A stretch of 64,000 bases of DNA from Heterobasidion occidentale (lineage: Eukaryota; Basidiomycota; Agaricomycetes; Russulales; Bondarzewiaceae): contig JBCAQO010000014.1 of assembly GCA_039111635.1 (NCBI GenBank), positions 1,736,001-1,800,000 on the forward strand. The letters run 5' to 3'. Below, piece by piece: positions 35,894-45,298 of this stretch (position 1 is the stretch's first letter; every line of letters starts with the position of its first letter). A program made the translations under genes and the position numbers. The notes below the pieces were generated by a model. It did not search any database and was not told the DNA's origin. It saw only the letters and a program-made list of their open reading frames with translations.

Positions 35894-36403
35894 GTTATGG
35901 GCGGCGCCGATGTCAGACGGGAGGTGGCGGGAATCGTTGCGGAACGCGATCGATCGACGGACAGGCTCTCCTCCCTACGCAGTCCACGTTGCCCTAGTTC
36001 TCTAAGCGTCCTTGCTACCTAATTATATCCACGAAAATCATGCGCGCCGTCTCTGCCGCGTGCGTTCCTAAGTTTAGTTGTGACGGCGTGCGTCCGTGTA
36101 GAGCAGCACCCCGTGCGCGCAATGCGACCTGCGTGCGGGATCTATTGGAAGTGTCAGTGTGAGAGCGAGCAGGGCTGGGCGAGAGAGCCCCAGCTGGGGC
36201 GTGAGGGTTACGTGGCGGAAAGGGCTGCGGCGCCTATTATAAGCGACTTGCTCGCAGTAACTTATCCTCGCCCGCTGCCCATCGTCCCTGTGGCCCTGTG
36301 TCAGCCTCAAGAGCTGCTGCATCTTCCACGCTCTTTTCTGCGCGAAGCCGGCGCCGCCACCGTCCGTGCGCTGCGCCCTTTGTCCCACCCGCCCCGCCCC
36401 ACC
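35894..36403. other. Intergenic, promoter of the SUN-domain gene
   Basis: About 510 bp between two plus-strand genes. A frame opening at 36080 is continuous with the SUN-domain frame, but the codons before 36404 do not look like protein, while the ATG at 36404 starts a clean signal peptide. No other feature is seen. Confidence 0.5.
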
Positions 36404-39400
36404 ATGTACCCCGCCTCCGCCGCCCTCCCAGCCACCCTCACCCTCACCCTCGCCACCCTCCTCCTCCTCCTCGCAGGCCCCGCACTCGCAGCGCCCACAA
36501 CTCCCCACGACCCCTTCCGCGCCCTCGCAGCGCTCGCGCCGAAGCCCCCAGAGCAGCCCATCTGCTGCCTCAAGCCCCTCACGCCCCTCGAGCCCGTCGC
36601 GGACGAGATCTTCCTCTCCTTCGAGGAGTGGAAATCCAAGCGCTATGCAGAGCACGGCCAGCGCCCCGCCCCGCCCAGCCGCGCGAACGAGCCCCCCGCC
36701 GACGCAGCCGCCGCCGCCGCCGCCGCCTCCCCCGCCACAGGCTCCCCGCCCCCCGCAGCGCACCCGCAGGACGGGCCTACCGACCGCGCGGGCGCGGGCG
36801 CGTCGCAGGAGCCCCGCGCGCCCGCCGAGCCCGTGTCGCCGCACTTCCGCGTGCCGCTGACGGACCGCTTCAACTACGCGTCGCTGGACTGCTCCGCGCG
36901 CGTGCACACGGCGCACCGCGCTGCGCGCTCGGCGGCGAACATCCTCTCGTCGAAGCGCGATCGGTACATGCTGAGCCCGTGCGCGGCGCGCGCGCCGTTC
37001 GTCGTTGTCGAGCTGTGTGAGGACATACGCATCGATACGGTGCAGCTTGCGAACTTTGAGTTTTTTAGTGGCGTGTTTAGGGAGTTTACGGTGAGCGTGG
37101 CGAAGACGTATTCGACGGAGCCGGAGGGGTGGACGCTTGCGGGGACGTATGTCGGGAAGAACGTGCGCGGTGTGCAGGTGCGTCGTCGTCGTCTAGTCGG
37201 CCAAGAGCCGAACGGAGCTAAGCCTACTCGCAGTCCTTCCACCCGCCGACCGCGATCCGCGACTTTTATCGCTTCATCCGCATCGACTTCCACACGCACT
37301 ACGGGAACGAGTACTACTGCCCGATCTCCCTCCTGCGCGTGTACGGCCTCACCCACCTCGAGCAGTGGAAGTGGGACACGTGGGAGTCGGAGAGCCGCGC
37401 CCGCCTCGAGCACAGCGCGCCGGCCGCTGCGGCCGTCATTCCAGCAGAGGCGGCGGAGGAGCCGCCAGAGACCGCGGCGGAAGCGAGCGAGCAGCCCCGG
37501 TCCGCGCAGCTGTCAACGAAGACGGCGACGAGCGGCAGCACGCAAAAAGGAGAGGCTGCGGCGCGCGCGCGCGCGACAGACGGGGCGTCGGGCGAGTCTG
37601 AGGCCATCTCTGGAGATTCTGGTTCCAGTGCCGATCCTCTATCTACCGCATCCGTGAATGCTTCGCTCGACAAGACGTCGAGCAGCGCGAGCTCTTCGGC
37701 GACGCCATCGACGTCGAATCCTACCAATACCTTTCATGATCCGGTCCACGCGACACCGCCCCTCCACGATTCTCGACGACAGCACAACGCATCATCTGAC
37801 CACGCCGCGACCCCATCTGTATTACTATCCACAGAACCCTCCCCTTCGCACAACGCATCTTCTCCTGACCCGCTCCACGAATCCTCACCCACAGCCTCTC
37901 TCGCGACCCCCTCCCCGTCCTCCGCACCGCCCCTCCCGATCGCGCTCTCCGCGCCGTCGTCCCACGCCTCCCTGCCCCTCCCCGCGATCCCGACGCACGT
38001 CTCGTCCAGCGGCGAGTCCATCTACCGCACGATCATGAACCGCCTGACCGCGCTCGAGTCCAACATGACGCTCTACGCGCGCTACGTCGAGGAGCAGGCC
38101 GCCGGCACGCGCGAGGTGCTGCGCCGCCTCGGGGAAGACGTCGGGCGGCTGGAGGGCATCGGCAGGGCCCAGGCACAGGTCTACCAGCGCTCCGTCCACG
38201 ATTTCGAGAAGCACCGCCGGCGCCTCGAGGTCGAGCAGCGGGAGCTGCTCACCAAGGTAAACTACTTGGCCGATGAGGTGCGTGCCGTGCCTCCTTTGCT
38301 TCCCCGCTTCTTCCTCTTCCCCGCTTCTTCCTGCTTCTGCGATCTCCCCCGAATCAGAAGCTCACACAGCCGCGCCGCGCCCCACAGGTCGTGCTCGAGA
38401 AGCGCCTCGGCATCGCCCAGCTGTGCCTCCTCCTCGCCGTGCTCGTCTTCATCAGCCTCACGCGCGGCTCGCGCACGGCACACATGCACCCCACCGCCGC
38501 CGCCGCCGCGTCGTCCGTCCTGCGCGGCGTCCCCGGGGGAACGTCCGTGCGCGAGTGGGGGCGCCGCAACCTCAGCTTCAGCGGCGACTGGGTCAGCCGC
38601 CTCCGGAGCCGCAGCCGCAGCCTGACAGCCTCGCCGGGCGGCACGGGCACCGGCACGAGCACCACGCCCGTCGCGCGTGGCGCCGGCGATCCCCCAGGTA
38701 CGCCCGCGCGCCCGCGCCGCCCTCCCGTCTCGTCCCCTCCCTCCTTCCCAGCCCTTCCCCCGTCGTCCATTCGTCCCTGAGAACAGCGCTGACCCTGCCG
38801 TCACAGCCCCCAACAAGATCGCCTTCCCCACGCACGACGAGCCGCACTTGCTTCCCGACCGCCAGCGCCAGCCCGCCGCCAAGCCGCTCACGACGCCCCG
38901 CCGGCCCACGGCAGGGCCGTCCAGCGCGCGTCCGCGCACCCCGCGGTACCTCGTCCACCGCTCCGCGACGTCCACGGGCCCGCGCGCCGCGCCGCCGCTC
39001 GTGGCGTCGCACTCGCTTGGGTCGGTCGGCGGCGGCGTGGCGCTGGTGGGGCCCGTGCCGCGCTCGGCGAAGCGGTGGGCGCGTAGTGCGCATCTGCATG
39101 AGGTGCGTCGTGGGGCGCGGGACGCTGAGGTGCGGATCCCGGTTGCGGGCGGGGACGCGGGGAGCGAGGGTGACGACGAGAACGAGCACGAGCACGAGCA
39201 CGAGCACGACGCGGCGGCGTACGCGTTTGATGTGGCGGACGGGGTGAAGCGCGGGGCGGGGTACGTCCCGCGCTCGGCGGGGCTTCACGCGCGGAGGCGG
39301 GGGTCGCCGCTGCGCGAGCGTGCGGTGAACGACGCGGGCGCGGTGGGGGCTGGGGCTGGGGATGCGGGGGGCGACGGGTGGGTCGACACGGATGCGGACG

Positions 39401-39459
39401 GGTCGGATGTGGATTGGGCGCGGGGGCATCTGGGGGAGGTCGAGGTGGTGGAGCTGTGA
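36404..39459 (+). CDS. SLP1: SLP1/SUCO-like SUN-domain protein
   Basis: Slp1/SUCO proteins are ER membrane proteins with a luminal SUN domain; in yeast Slp1 partners Emp65 and protects soluble ER proteins from degradation. Four exons, 36404-37177, 37234-38277, 38388-38697 and 38807-39459, give 926 residues. Residues 1-30 are a signal peptide (TLATLLLLLAGPALAAP). IFLSFEEWKSKRYAEHGQ precedes the SUN domain (about 155-320) with SLDCSARVHTAHRAARSAAN, VVVELCEDIRIDTVQLANFE, FFSGVFREFTVSV and FYRFIRIDFHTHYGNEYYC. A long Ala/Ser-rich linker follows, then a coiled coil (about 545-605) and a transmembrane helix (LGIAQLCLLLAVLVFISL, about 612-630). The cytosolic tail contains a His-Glu repeat near 39184-39208. 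ATG 36404 was chosen because it begins the signal peptide. Confidence 0.9.
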
Positions 39460-39727
39460 GTGGCTTTCGCGGCTCGCCGTGGTCATGGTGTTGGTGTTGG
39501 CGGTTCTCGTTCTCGTGTCATCTTTTTTTTGTCTTGTCTTTCGGTTTCTTGTGTTTTTATCTTTTTGCCACGGGGGAGGGTCGTGCATATGGGTATATAC
39601 TAGGTACACACGGTCTCGGCACACATTACACGCGGATTTATCTCTGTCATCCATCGCAATTTTCATGCATTGTTTTTTTTCGCATTGCTTAGAAGGATCG
39701 ACCGCGTGGGAACGTCTGATAGCTGGA
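39460..39727. other. Intergenic, left flank of the KDZ-like element
   Basis: Probably the 3' UTR of the SUN-domain gene, with T-rich runs at 39520-39560 and 39670-39680. The sequence just before 39728 was compared with that after 48010 for a target-site duplication, and none is convincing. Confidence 0.5.
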
Positions 39728-39744
39728 ACATCAGGCTATTGGCC
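39728..39744 (+). repeat. Left terminal inverted repeat, 17 bp
   Basis: ACATCAGGCTATTGGCC; the reverse complement of 47994-48010 matches it at 15 of 17 positions, with the 11 innermost bases identical. Confidence 0.75.
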
Positions 39745-39829
39745 AGGCTAATAGCCCATAGCCCAGGGCTAATAGTCTCACGCGTTTAACTTTTTGTTTA
39801 ACTTGCATTTAACCTGCGGGCTAGTAGTC
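39734..39829. repeat. Left subterminal palindrome array, four copies
   Basis: Palindrome-like 11-mers at 39734-39744 (GGCTATTGGCC), 39746-39756 (GGCTAATAGCC), 39767-39777 (GGCTAATAGTC) and 39819-39829 (GGCTAGTAGTC). A TTTAAC word is also repeated between them (39785-39813). They are likely transposase-binding sites and sit directly upstream of the CxC gene start, so they may also act in its promoter. Confidence 0.8.
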
Positions 39830-39907
39830 TTGCTGAAGTTAATCAAGTAGCCCCGGCCTGTTCCGATCATCTTTCTCGACATATATAAACTCCGTGAGTT
39901 CGGAAGA

Positions 39908-42171
39908 ATGCGTACACATCCCCCTTCGCTCACAGCTGTGCCGCAAGTGGCCATGACCCTTGTCCACCTCACCAGGATCCTCCAGTCAAATCCCGACGTT
40001 GTCGAGTCTCTTACCACGCAACAACTCCTCGACTTTATCGGCATCCTTCGACATCTTAGAGAGAAGCTATCTTGGAGTCAAGGATCAAGTGCCGATGGGC
40101 CGCCCATAGCACTTCTGGCCAATGTACAAGAATTCATCACAATAGCGCTTGGTATTGGTATTGCTAAGTCTTCAAAACTCACTATCTTTCGAGCTTGGGA
40201 TGCTCTGCGCGAGCTCATTTGGTCGCTTCCTGTGATCACAGACCCTTTGCAGGATGCACGGCTGGCTGATTTGTTTGTGCTCCATGGCATGACATCGAAA
40301 GTCGGTATGTTACTATCTCGTTCTGTTCGTGCTATCTTTGCTGATCAAATGTAGGCTTCTACGAGCTGTTTCCGCCAACACGGGTATGCCTAGATCCATG
40401 GTGTGCAGTTACTAAGCGGAATAATGGTACCGTTATACGATCACGCGAACTGTCCAAGATGTTATCGGTAAACGTGACACTCTTTACTCGAGACATGGGG
40501 CCTATTCCGACACAATCGTGGTCTGCACACTGCCGTCGTAAGTTATCATAGATCTCTGCAAGAAGGTTTGCTTATGTCCGACATGGTTCAGAGTGTGGCG
40601 CTCGATACTACAACAACTACTACGTATGCGGACAGGAGCGCCGTATGTACTATGCGGGTGTTCCACGATGCCTACAGGTCACGACCCATGTGTATATGGA
40701 GACCGCTCTCTGTGAACGATTCTCCAACAACATGGCATGTGCGTGGTGAGTAAATTGTATCCTTCAGAGGCCTATGTCCCCGCCACAATTGAATCTACTG
40801 TAGGGTGTCAGCAACGAACAATGCAGAAATATACAATCTTGAGCACGAAGCCAGGTTGCAGATCTGGACCGCGTGGCCAGCGCCATCACATTTGACGACG
40901 GAATTAGTGTGGGATGGTTTCTTCCTCAATGCGCTTCTGAGAGAATACAAGGAACATCATCGAATATTGGAACTGAGTGACGGTGGAAGTGATCGGCTTA
41001 ACCCCGCACTTGAGCAGCGGAACATACAAATGGTTGGACCTGGACAAGAAATGTGGAACCATGCTTGTGACCTGTGCTGTTCAATCGAGAACCGTGGAGG
41101 CGAAGAAAGTGAGTATTTTATTGCATTGTTGGTTAACAACTGAATTTGAAACTGTCCATCTCAGAAGCTCTGCGTGCTGTTGTCACTGATGGCGTGACCA
41201 TTGGGCATCCATGTTGTGGTGTCCACGACTGTCAAGGTGACCTTCCGACTCAGCGAAAAAGATTCTGTGCGCGGCATGAGTTCAAGGACCATGTCTGCTG
41301 TGTAACTACATGCGAAGCACCTGTCGAGCCCGGATATCAGACTTGTACAGAGCCAGGGCATCGTGCACTTGAGACGCGTGGGGTAGAGCAGCATACAGCC
41401 ATGTTCCAGTTACGACGGCGTCTCGAGCACATCAGGGCATCACAGACAGATGACTCACTTTCGAGTGGTGATACTGAGACGAGCCTTCCTGATCTAAACA
41501 CCGCTGAGCTCGTTGACATGGAAGAGAATGAGGGAAAGAATGAGGAGGGAAATATCAGGCCGCGCGCACGTTTTGGTCGCCGCCGCACTCACAACGAGCG
41601 GCTCTGTGTTGCAACTTGTGGGATCATACTCGGACGTGCAACTTTCTATGGGTCGGAGGGGCCTAATGGTGTGCGCGTAAGTTGCTTCTTTGAGTCCTAT
41701 GCATATATGTGGATGTTCCAATCTGTTCATGTACTGCAGATCTTCCTTCGGACACTCTTTCCCACACCACGATCGCTTCCAAGCTTCATTTTCTATGACA
41801 ACAACTGCCATCTCAAGAAAGTTATTGATGCGGTCGGGGACCTTCATTTCAAGCATTGCGGACTCCCGGTCGACGTTTTCCACATGAAAAGCAAACACAA
41901 AGAATCTGACGAGTTCTGTGGTCGGCATTGCAACCCTGCGCTCTTTCAAGATTTGATTGTCAATGGTAAATGGAGGTTCAACTCATCAGCTGCAGAAATG
42001 GTTAATGCATGGGTGGGGGGGTTTCAGTCCATCGTACGAGAGATGCGTAAGGAGCGATATAATTTTTTTTTGGATGAGATGATCAAGAGGCGGAATCGTA
42101 TGACCGTTTCCTTGTTGCGAAAACGCCGTCACATTCCCTACCAGATACCTCGCACCGAGATACTTCAATAG
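39908..42171 (+). CDS. KDZ-type transposase-like protein with CxC5/CxC6 cysteine clusters
   Basis: Predicted DNA-binding, transposase-like nuclear protein. Start ATG 39908 (39953 is an alternative); stop 42169-42171. Spliced exons read through without stops. The CxC5-type region has VCLDPWCAVT, HCRECGARYYNNYYVCGQ, YYAGVPRC and ACAWVSATNNAEIYN. The CxC6-type cluster is PCCGVHDCQG, RFCARHEF, CCVTTCEAPVEPGYQTC and PGHRALET. The C-terminal catalytic-like block has SFIFYDNNCHLKKVIDAVGD, VDVFHMKSKHKESDEFC, HCNPALF, RFNSSAAEMVNAWVGGF and FFLDEMIKRRNRMTVS. This order is that of basidiomycete CxC5-CxC6 proteins associated with KDZ transposases. Acidic residues in YDNNC and SSAAEMVNAW are candidate catalytic positions. 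An intron at about 41679-41739 joins GVR to IFLRTLF. The copy appears intact. Confidence 0.85.
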
Positions 42172-43183
42172 ACATTCTATTCTGGGTATTCATATGTGTT
42201 TTTGACAATACAGAGGCTGCAGACACAATACTATCACTTGCATCTCCGAGTCTTGTGCCACGCGAAAGGAAGAACAAAGGCCATCGAACGCATTGCATGT
42301 ATTGATTGGCATGGGAGGTGTCAAACAAGCAGCATGTGAGAGGAAAGTAGAGATGCTGGACAGATGTCAACTTTGTTTCGGATGACATCCATCAGCATGC
42401 TTCACTAGGATTCGGTACTTTACACCTGTGTACAGAAAGAGAGACGTACTTATCATTGATTCTTAAGACGCACGCAATTCGGACGTGGTAGACATCCCTA
42501 GTTATTGCAGGATTGTCTTCCTGTAAGTTGTGGATGATTTTCATTTGACAACAAGCTCATGGCACTTCCGGACAGCCGTTCGCAATACACGCATAGATCA
42601 ACACCGCTGTGATTCGCGGTGGGCCGACCATTCCTTGGTTTCAAAGAGGATGACAATGACGTGTGGTCGAGCACTACAAATTACAAAAAAGAAAGAGACA
42701 CACAAATGAGAGGGAGAAAAAGATCAGGGGACACTAGGGGACAGCGCTGGGACGGAGGAAACCCAAAGAGGGACTGTGCGATGCCAGAGCACTACGAGCG
42801 ACCGTGCAGCCGCGGACAGGTGAGATACATATGAATAAGAGTAGAGAGCGACAACGAAAGGGAAAACATCCTACCGGACGAGCAAGCAAGGGCGTAATTT
42901 TTATGATGTTTCTGCGAGCCCCACCCGCCCCTCCTTCACTGCACTTCTCCAGCCTTTGCTGCGTACTGGGTGAGTTGTTGGTTCATTTGGATGTAGCCAA
43001 AATCGGTCGAGACTGGGTTGGTAAGACTGTTGTCAGTTAAATTGCACTGGTGGTGTCATGCGTGCAAGAGAGAGAACGAAGCGGACAATCAAAGAAAGAG
43101 TGATTGGAGGGTAAATAAAAGTGGCGTAGGGATGGGCAGGGTTGAGCGTGAAAGCACTACTCACAGTGGTGAATGTCTGTTTC
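42172..43183. other. Spacer inside the KDZ-like element
   Basis: About 1 kb between the end of the CxC gene and the readable end of the HSF-type remnant. Purine-rich (42650-42750), with no recognised protein on either strand. It may hold the decayed 3' end of the HSF-type sequence. Confidence 0.45.
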
Positions 43184-44560
43184 TCAAAGAACGTCTGTCA
43201 TTAGTGGGGTGTGCGCCTGCGAGGACGACATTTGAGACGTCGCTGATAACGAGCTTGCAGATGTCGAGGGTCGCACCGACCAGCTATTCCATCCTCCAAG
43301 AATCTCCGTTAGAGTCCCCATGCTGCCTGCCAGCGCTGCGCAGACAAAGTCGCCCATCCGCGAGGGCGCAAGGTTGCTACAGGGATCGACGGTGGGCAAC
43401 TGGATCATGCCGCACGACCAATGCGTTGCATGGTCGTCACCGCCGGGCGGTTGAGGCGAGCTCGAGGGCCACTCCTTCATGTCATAGGGCAATGGATATG
43501 GGTTCACCGCCTGCCTGGCTGTATTGTCTCTGATGATGGATGGTTAGTAAGAGGGTGGGCGGGAGACGTCAAGGTCAGAGGGCGCGGGTGGCCCGAGCCC
43601 GGGCGAGAATACTCACACGAGTAGCCATGGTTTGTGTTGTTGTTGTATGGTATGGAGAAGATTGACGAGATAAAGTAGCCAGTCGCGGGACAGCTGTCCA
43701 GCGACATGGACGAGGCGCTGTGCTGCATGGGCGATAGAGACGTAGTGTACGACATGTTAACAGTCGGTCGGTTGTGGATACCCACTACTGCTGGGGTTGA
43801 GGAGGGACGAGAGGCTGCCTGGCGAATGGCCAGAGGAGCTGCTGCTGCTGGCGGGGAAGAACTGCCAGTTGGGAGGCTCGGTGTTGTATGAGTACTGAGA
43901 CGAGCCTGAGTTGAACAGCATGCTGGAGAAGCCGGCTGACGAGGCATCCTTGACCGGAAATATTGGGTGGAGGGAGTGGGAAGAATGGTCATTGATGTTG
44001 TGCGAAGACATTGGAGGCTCAGAAGGTATGGTGAGGGGAGGGAGGGTGCTACGGGGGTAGGAGCTCCAAGGATTTCTTTGGTTGAGGGAAGGGTATGCGC
44101 CAGGGGCGAAGAGTCTGCGCAAGCGGCCGTACTTGGGGGAGGCCAAGCCATGTTGTTGGGCACGGTGAAAGAGATGCTCATGTCATTGGAAGAGCGAGGT
44201 GAGGGAATGGAGTGCTTGTCCATGTCTGTGCATTCACAGGGTTTTAGGAGGCACGGGGGACGTGGTGCTTAAAGTCGGGAACAATAGGGAGGATTAGTTG
44301 AAGGTGGGATGGGCTGAGGAAGATAGATAGGTCAGTGGTGAGAATGCAGAAGGATGGGAGGCATGGGAGAGCGTACACTAGGTGGACACATCGGGGTCAT
44401 CAATGGCGGGGTTGATCTTGCGGAGGTTGATCTTGCGCATGAAGCCATACATCTAGATAAGAGCAGGGAAATGACGTTAAGCTGAGTTGCCGGGAGGAGC
44501 TTGCTAATCCTGATTGACAGTAGATGCTGGGGAGGATGTGGAGGGCGAGCTGCTCGACTT
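43184..44560 (-). pseudogene. Truncated, frameshifted HSF-type transcription factor remnant
   Basis: HSF-type proteins bind DNA through a winged-helix domain. Here only its second half is found: LALHILPSIYCQSGLA (44556 downward) then, after an intron, MYGFMRKINLRKINPAIDDP (near 44445-44395). The upstream half is not present towards 45 kb. Where SF-RQLN is expected the sequence reads SSSRQLS. The downstream Ser/Pro-rich region resembles Agaricomycete HSF-type regulators (YPRSTLPPLTIPSEPPM, SFSSMLFN-like SSMLFNSGS, SLSSLLNPSSSGYPQPTD), but at about 43755 the frame ends in a stop. It continues in another frame with MSYTTSLSPMQHSASSMSL, PATGYFISS and YSRPGSGHPRPL. A last block, NPYPLPYDMKEWPSSSPQ and MIQLPTVDP, lies at 43350-43507. 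Truncation plus frame change marks a pseudogene inside the mobile element. Confidence 0.65.
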
Positions 44561-44570
44561 CTTTCTGGTC

Positions 44571-44646
44571 ACTTCAGCCACTTCAGCCACACTTCCCTTT
44601 TCGGTGACATTTCCCTTTTCGGTCACATCAGCCACCTCAGCCACAG
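44571..44646. repeat. Mirror-arranged tandem words CTTCAGCCA and TTCCCTTTTCGGT
   Basis: CTTCAGCCA-type words occur twice at the left and twice (CATCAGCCA, CCTCAGCCA) at the right, enclosing two copies of TTCCCTTTTCGGT. The block sits immediately upstream of the surviving half of the HSF-type domain, where the first half of that domain should be. Confidence 0.75.
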
Positions 44647-44873
44647 GGCAAACTCACCCTAAAATGCGACATCAACGACACGACGCGCGTTCGTTTCTCC
44701 CTTGCTCCCTTATCTCGCACATCAGCATGGATGTTGCACTTGAGGGAATATAGCTCAGGTTATGTCTTATACTCTTTTCCTTGTCAATTGCTCATGCTGA
44801 AGCATTCTCAACTGGAACTGCCACCATCTTTTGCCCAGTAAACTAGCAGACATCTTGCGTGCAAGTCCCTCCC

Positions 44874-44996
44874 TGCATGCTCTTGCGCGTGGCTCTCATG
44901 CGCGAGTCCCTCCCTGCATGCTCTTGCATGCGTCTCTTGTGCACAAGCCCCCCTCTCTTGCATGCTCTTGCGTGCGGCTCTCATGCGCTTTCCCCT
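44874..44996. repeat. Three tandem copies of an about 40-bp TGCATGCTCTTGC unit
   Basis: Copies begin with TGCATGCTCTTGC at 44874, 44915 and 44959; unit lengths are about 41, 44 and 38 bp, and each ends in a run of C/T. The repeat is within the KDZ-like element, in the about 0.7-kb spacer between the HSF-type remnant and the Cys-rich gene; no gene covers it. Confidence 0.8.
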
Positions 44997-45298
44997 GCAC
45001 ATCAGGTACGTCATACATCCTTCTCAGAAAACACAAATACTAACTCCTCCTTGATCGGGACCACCGGCGTTCCTTCTCACTTGTTTTAGGAACTCCCTCC
45101 TCACACTGAGATGTGCTTCACCAACAAATTAACATCTGTTTCTATGTAGTAGTGATATTAGACAAGTATCGTGGCTGTAGATTAGGCGTATCTATAATAT
45201 TGACTGCTTGAGGGTAAGTTGCAGACGAGGATTCAGAGGTAAACTTTACTAACCATGGAAATCGTCAGGATTTAATATTCGAAAGAATATCTGAGAAA

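Noticed and set aside
36074..36916. 280-codon minus-strand frame over the SUN-domain gene
   Set aside because: Gly/Arg/Glu low-complexity translation opposite a signal peptide and a conserved domain on the plus strand; compositional shadow.
38593..39666. 357-codon minus-strand frame
   Set aside because: Arg/His/Pro-rich antisense of the SUN-domain protein tail; no recognisable domain.
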